Shown: piece after piece, positions 61,329 to 64,000 of the stretch | Layout of the letters: each line of letters opens with the position of its first letter | Numbering within the stretch: the first letter of the stretch is position 1 | Origin: Cupriavidus malaysiensis | GTDB lineage: Bacteria > Pseudomonadota > Gammaproteobacteria > Burkholderiales > Burkholderiaceae | Assembly: GCF_001854325.1 (NCBI RefSeq) | Contig: NZ_CP017755.1 | Span: forward strand, 2,790,001 to 2,854,000 | DNA: 64,000 bases | Reading direction: 5' to 3' | Made by a program: the position numbers and the translations under genes | Notes under the pieces: model-generated | Told to the model about the DNA's origin: nothing | Database searches by the model: none | The model's input: only the letters and a program-made list of their open reading frames with translations

Positions 61329-62558
61329 GTGCCAAACCGACTCTCCGTCCTGCGCCCCGCCCTGCCCATCCTCCTCGGCGTTTCCGTCATGCTCAGCCTG
61401 GCCATGGGCCTGCGCCAGAGCCTGGGCATCTTCATGCCACCGCTGACCCGCGACATCGGCATCACGGTCTCCGACTTCACCGTCGCCATCGCCGTGCAGA
61501 ACCTGTCCTGGGGGCTGCTGCAGCCACTGGCCGGCGCCTGGGCCGGACGCCTGGGATTCCGCCGCCTGATGCTGGGCGGCTCCGTGCTCTACCTGGCGGG
61601 GCTGGTCCTGCTTGCCACCGCGCACGGCCTGGTCGGGGTCACGCTCGGCGCCGGCGTGGCGATCGGGGCGGCCATGGCCTGCACCGGCAGCGCGATCTCG
61701 CTGGCGGTGGCGGCACGCCCGGTGCCCGCGGCATTGCGCAGCACGGTGCTGGGCCTGGTGTCGGGCGCCGGCTCGCTGGGCGCCCTGCTGGCCGCGCCGA
61801 TCGGCCAGCTGGTGACGCAGGCGCATGGCTGGCGCAGCGGCATCGGCGCCTTCATCCTGCTGGCGCTGCTGATGCTGCCGGCCGCCTGGTTCGCCGGACG
61901 GGTCGACCGGCTGCCGCTGCCAGCCAGCGCCGGCGGCGGCGACCAGAGCGCGCGCGCGGCGCTCGGCACGGCGCTGCGCCATGCCCCCTTCGTGGTGATG
62001 GCGCTGGCCTACTTCGTCTGCGGCATGCAACTGGTGTTCCTGACCACTCACCTGCCGACCTATCTCGACGCCTGTGGCATGGACCCGATGCTGAGCGCCC
62101 AGGCGCTCGGCATGATCGGCGGCTTCAATGTGCTGGGCAGCCTGTTCTTCGGCTGGGCCGGCGGGCGCTACAACAAGCTGCTGCTGCTCGGCGGCATCTA
62201 CACCACCCGCTCCCTGGTGCTGACCTGGTATTTCTCCTCGGCGCCCACGCCGGCCAGCACGCTGGTGTTCGCCGCCATCATGGGTTTCCTCTGGCTGGGC
62301 GTGGCGCCGCTGGTGTCGGGCTGGATCGCCGAGACCTTCGGCCTGCGCTGGCAGGCCATGCTCGGCGGCGTGGCCTTCTTCAGCCACCAGATCGGCAGCT
62401 TCGTCGGCGCCTTCGGCGGCGGCCTGGTCTATGACGCCCTCGGCTCCTACACCATGGCCTGGCGGGCCGGCGTGGTGATGGGACTGAGCGCCGGCCTGGC
62501 CCAGATCGCCTTCGCGCTCGCCACCCGGCCCCGCCCGCCACGCGTGGTCCCCACCTGA
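61329..62558 (+). CDS. MFS transporter
   Basis: I chose the GTG at 61329 because the probable promoter leaves no leader for upstream starts. The 409-residue protein has about 12 hydrophobic segments. The first reads PILLGVSVMLSLAMGLRQSLGIF (in parts PILLGVSVML, GLRQSLGIF), then PLTRDIGITVSDF, and in the loop between helices 2 and 3 GAWAGRLGFRR (motif A-like). It resembles the oxalate/formate and monocarboxylate type (OFA) more than drug exporters. The substrate is unknown. It ends before the next MFS gene by 118 bases. Confidence 0.9.
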   Translation: MPNRLSVLRPALPILLGVSVMLSLAMGLRQSLGIFMPPLTRDIGITVSDFTVAIAVQNLSWGLLQPLAGAWAGRLGFRRLMLGGSVLYLAGLVLLATAHGLVGVTLGAGVAIGAAMACTGSAISLAVAARPVPAALRSTVLGLVSGAGSLGALLAAPIGQLVTQAHGWRSGIGAFILLALLMLPAAWFAGRVDRLPLPASAGGGDQSARAALGTALRHAPFVVMALAYFVCGMQLVFLTTHLPTYLDACGMDPMLSAQALGMIGGFNVLGSLFFGWAGGRYNKLLLLGGIYTTRSLVLTWYFSSAPTPASTLVFAAIMGFLWLGVAPLVSGWIAETFGLRWQAMLGGVAFFSHQIGSFVGAFGGGLVYDALGSYTMAWRAGVVMGLSAGLAQIAFALATRPRPPRVVPT

Positions 62559-62592
62559 ACCCACGCGCAATGCACCGATACAACTTCCCGCT

Positions 62593-62621
62593 TTGCGCAC
62601 CGGCGCGGGCGGGCAGATAAT
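62593..62621 (+). promoter_or_regulatory. Sigma-70 promoter of the last MFS gene
   Basis: TTGCGC, 17 bases, then GATAAT. A 8-base-arm inverted repeat (GGCGGGCG 62622-62629 with CGCCCGCC 62639-62646) follows directly and could be an operator or leader hairpin. Confidence 0.55.
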
Positions 62622-62676
62622 GGCGGGCGCCCGGCCGACGCCCGCCCGGGTGCCCGCCTCCGCCGCCATCCGTCCC

Positions 62677-64000
62677 ATGCCGTCACACCAAGGCCTTCCC
62701 CATCCCCAGCGCGCCTGGGCCGTCCTGACTGTGTTCAGCGGCCTGGTCCTCGCCGTGCTGGACGGCTCCATCGCCAATATTGCCCTGCCCTCGATCTCGC
62801 GCCAGCTCGGTGCCGCGCCGGCGGACACCATCTGGGTGGTCAACGGCTACCAGCTCGCGGTCACGGTCTGCCTGCTGCCGCTCTCCTCGCTGGGCGATAT
62901 CCTCGGCTACAAGCGCGTCTACCGCGCCGGGCTGGCCATCTTCCTGCTGGCCTCGCTGCTGTGCGCGCTCTCGGTCAACCTGCCGATGCTGGTGGCGGCA
63001 CGCGTGCTGCAGGGCCTGGGCGGCGCCGGCATCATGAGCGTCAACACCGCGCTGGTGCGCTTCATCTATCCGCCCCGCAGCCTGGGCCGCGGCATCGGCC
63101 TGAATGCACTGGTGGTGGGCATCACCACCGCCATCGGCCCCTCGCTCGGGGCGCTGATCCTGTCGGTGGCGGACTGGCCCTGGCTGTTCGCCGTCAACGT
63201 GCCGGTGGCGCTGCTGGCGCTGACGCTGAGCCGCCGCTCGCTGCCCGAGACACCGCCGCAGCCGCGCGATTTCGACTACCCGAGCGCAGCGCTGTCGGCG
63301 GTGGTGTTCGGCCTGTTCATCCTCGGCGTCGACGGCCTCGGCCACGCCTCGCTGCGGCTGGCCGGCGGCGCCGGACTGGTTGCCGCGCTCGCGCTGGGCT
63401 GGGTGCTGGTGCGCCGCCAGCATGGCCGCCCCGCCCCGCTGGTGCCGGTGGACCTGTTCCGCAGCCGCGCCTTCACGCTGGCGGTGGGCACGTCGTTCTG
63501 CTCCTTCATGACGCAGATGCTGTCCTTCGTCGCCATGCCCTTCTACCTGGAGTACCAGCTCGGCCGCTCGCTGCACGAGACCGGCCTGCTGATCACGCCC
63601 TGGCCGCTGATGGTGGCATTGATGGCCCCGGTCTCGGGACGGATGTCGGACCGCTACCCGGCCAGCGTACTGGCCGGCGGCGGCCTGGGCCTGCTCGCCA
63701 CGGGCCTGCTGAGCCTGGCGCTGCTCGACAAGAACGCCGGCAATGTCGACGTGATGTGGCGCATGGCGATGTGCGGGCTCGGCTTCGGCCTGTTCCAGTC
63801 ACCCAACAACCGCGCCATGATCGGCGCCTCGCCGCCCGAGCGCAGCGGCGGCGCCAGCGGCGCGCAAGCGACCACGCGCCTGCTCGGCCAGACCACCGGC
63901 ACCGCGGTGGTCGCGCTGCTGTTCAGCCTCGACCGCAGCGGCGCGGCACGCATGGCGCTGGTCGTCGCGGCCTCGGTGGCCACGCTGGGCGCGGTGGTCA
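62677..64000 (+). CDS. MFS transporter, DHA2 (14-TM) type, cut by the window end
   Basis: The frame is open from the ATG at 62677 to the window edge (441 residues visible). It shows the DHA2 signature LAVLDGSIANIALPSIS in helix 1, WVVNGYQLAVTVCLLPLSSLGD and ARVLQGLGGAGIMS (motif B). About 14 helices are expected; 13 or so are seen. It is distinct from the exporter at 5.8 kb. The substrate is unknown; these proteins export drugs or metabolites. Confidence 0.92.
   Translation, partial: MPSHQGLPHPQRAWAVLTVFSGLVLAVLDGSIANIALPSISRQLGAAPADTIWVVNGYQLAVTVCLLPLSSLGDILGYKRVYRAGLAIFLLASLLCALSVNLPMLVAARVLQGLGGAGIMSVNTALVRFIYPPRSLGRGIGLNALVVGITTAIGPSLGALILSVADWPWLFAVNVPVALLALTLSRRSLPETPPQPRDFDYPSAALSAVVFGLFILGVDGLGHASLRLAGGAGLVAALALGWVLVRRQHGRPAPLVPVDLFRSRAFTLAVGTSFCSFMTQMLSFVAMPFYLEYQLGRSLHETGLLITPWPLMVALMAPVSGRMSDRYPASVLAGGGLGLLATGLLSLALLDKNAGNVDVMWRMAMCGLGFGLFQSPNNRAMIGASPPERSGGASGAQATTRLLGQTTGTAVVALLFSLDRSGAARMALVVAASVATLGAVV

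Overview
This window is GC-rich (roughly two-thirds G+C) and densely coded. It looks like a betaproteobacterium of the Burkholderiaceae, most like Cupriavidus or Ralstonia. The basis is the flagellar gene order with a beta-type fliC, an acnB and a Porin_4-type porin close together, a cyanide-insensitive-type cytochrome bd pair, and G/C-ending codons throughout. I could not run a database search, so the genus is an inference.

Left end (1-9.6 kb): the end of cydA and a complete cydB; a DUF2236/MpaB-type oxygenase; a reverse-strand unit of a 69-residue peptide ORF, an ATP-grasp enzyme and a SerC-like aminotransferase; a DHA2-type exporter; and a chemotaxis receptor ending in a CheR/CheB tether-like pentapeptide. 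Between the receptor and flagellin lie about 900 bases. They hold a candidate small RNA gene (promoter, 5' hairpin, intrinsic terminator) and a gene for a divergent Hfq-like protein, which directly precedes fliC.

Flagellar and glycosylation region (10.5-38.6 kb): fliC (with a textbook sigma-28 promoter), fliD, fliS, fliT, a FliK-domain gene and an FlhB-tail gene run forward. Thirteen reverse-strand genes then form a sugar-nucleotide and glycosyltransferase island: an OGT-like transferase, the CDP-6-deoxyhexose enzymes RfbF and RfbG, an RfbC-type epimerase, three zinc-binding methyltransferases, and WbqC, ATP-grasp, phosphoesterase, CmcI-like, PhyH and DegT proteins. The island lies behind fliE on the same strand and inside the flagellar cluster, so a flagellin glycosylation role is the natural inference. 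Divergent from fliE is fliFGHIJK, preceded by a short coupled ORF.

Middle (38.6-50 kb): alkB, a LysR regulator, a porin and acnB separate fliFGHIJK from fliLMNOPQR. acnB has a clear sigma-70 promoter, a palindromic putative operator and an intrinsic terminator.

Right end (50-64 kb): an M30-type metallopeptidase lipoprotein, a 569-residue protein of unknown function, a purple-acid-phosphatase-like lipoprotein behind a possible Pho box, a MauG/CcpA-type dihaem protein, a sensor kinase paired with a REC-EAL response regulator whose GGDEF site is degenerate, and two MFS transporters, the last cut by the window end.

The most unusual points are the candidate sRNA with its Hfq-like neighbour beside fliC, the peptide/ATP-grasp/aminotransferase unit, and the glycosylation island.
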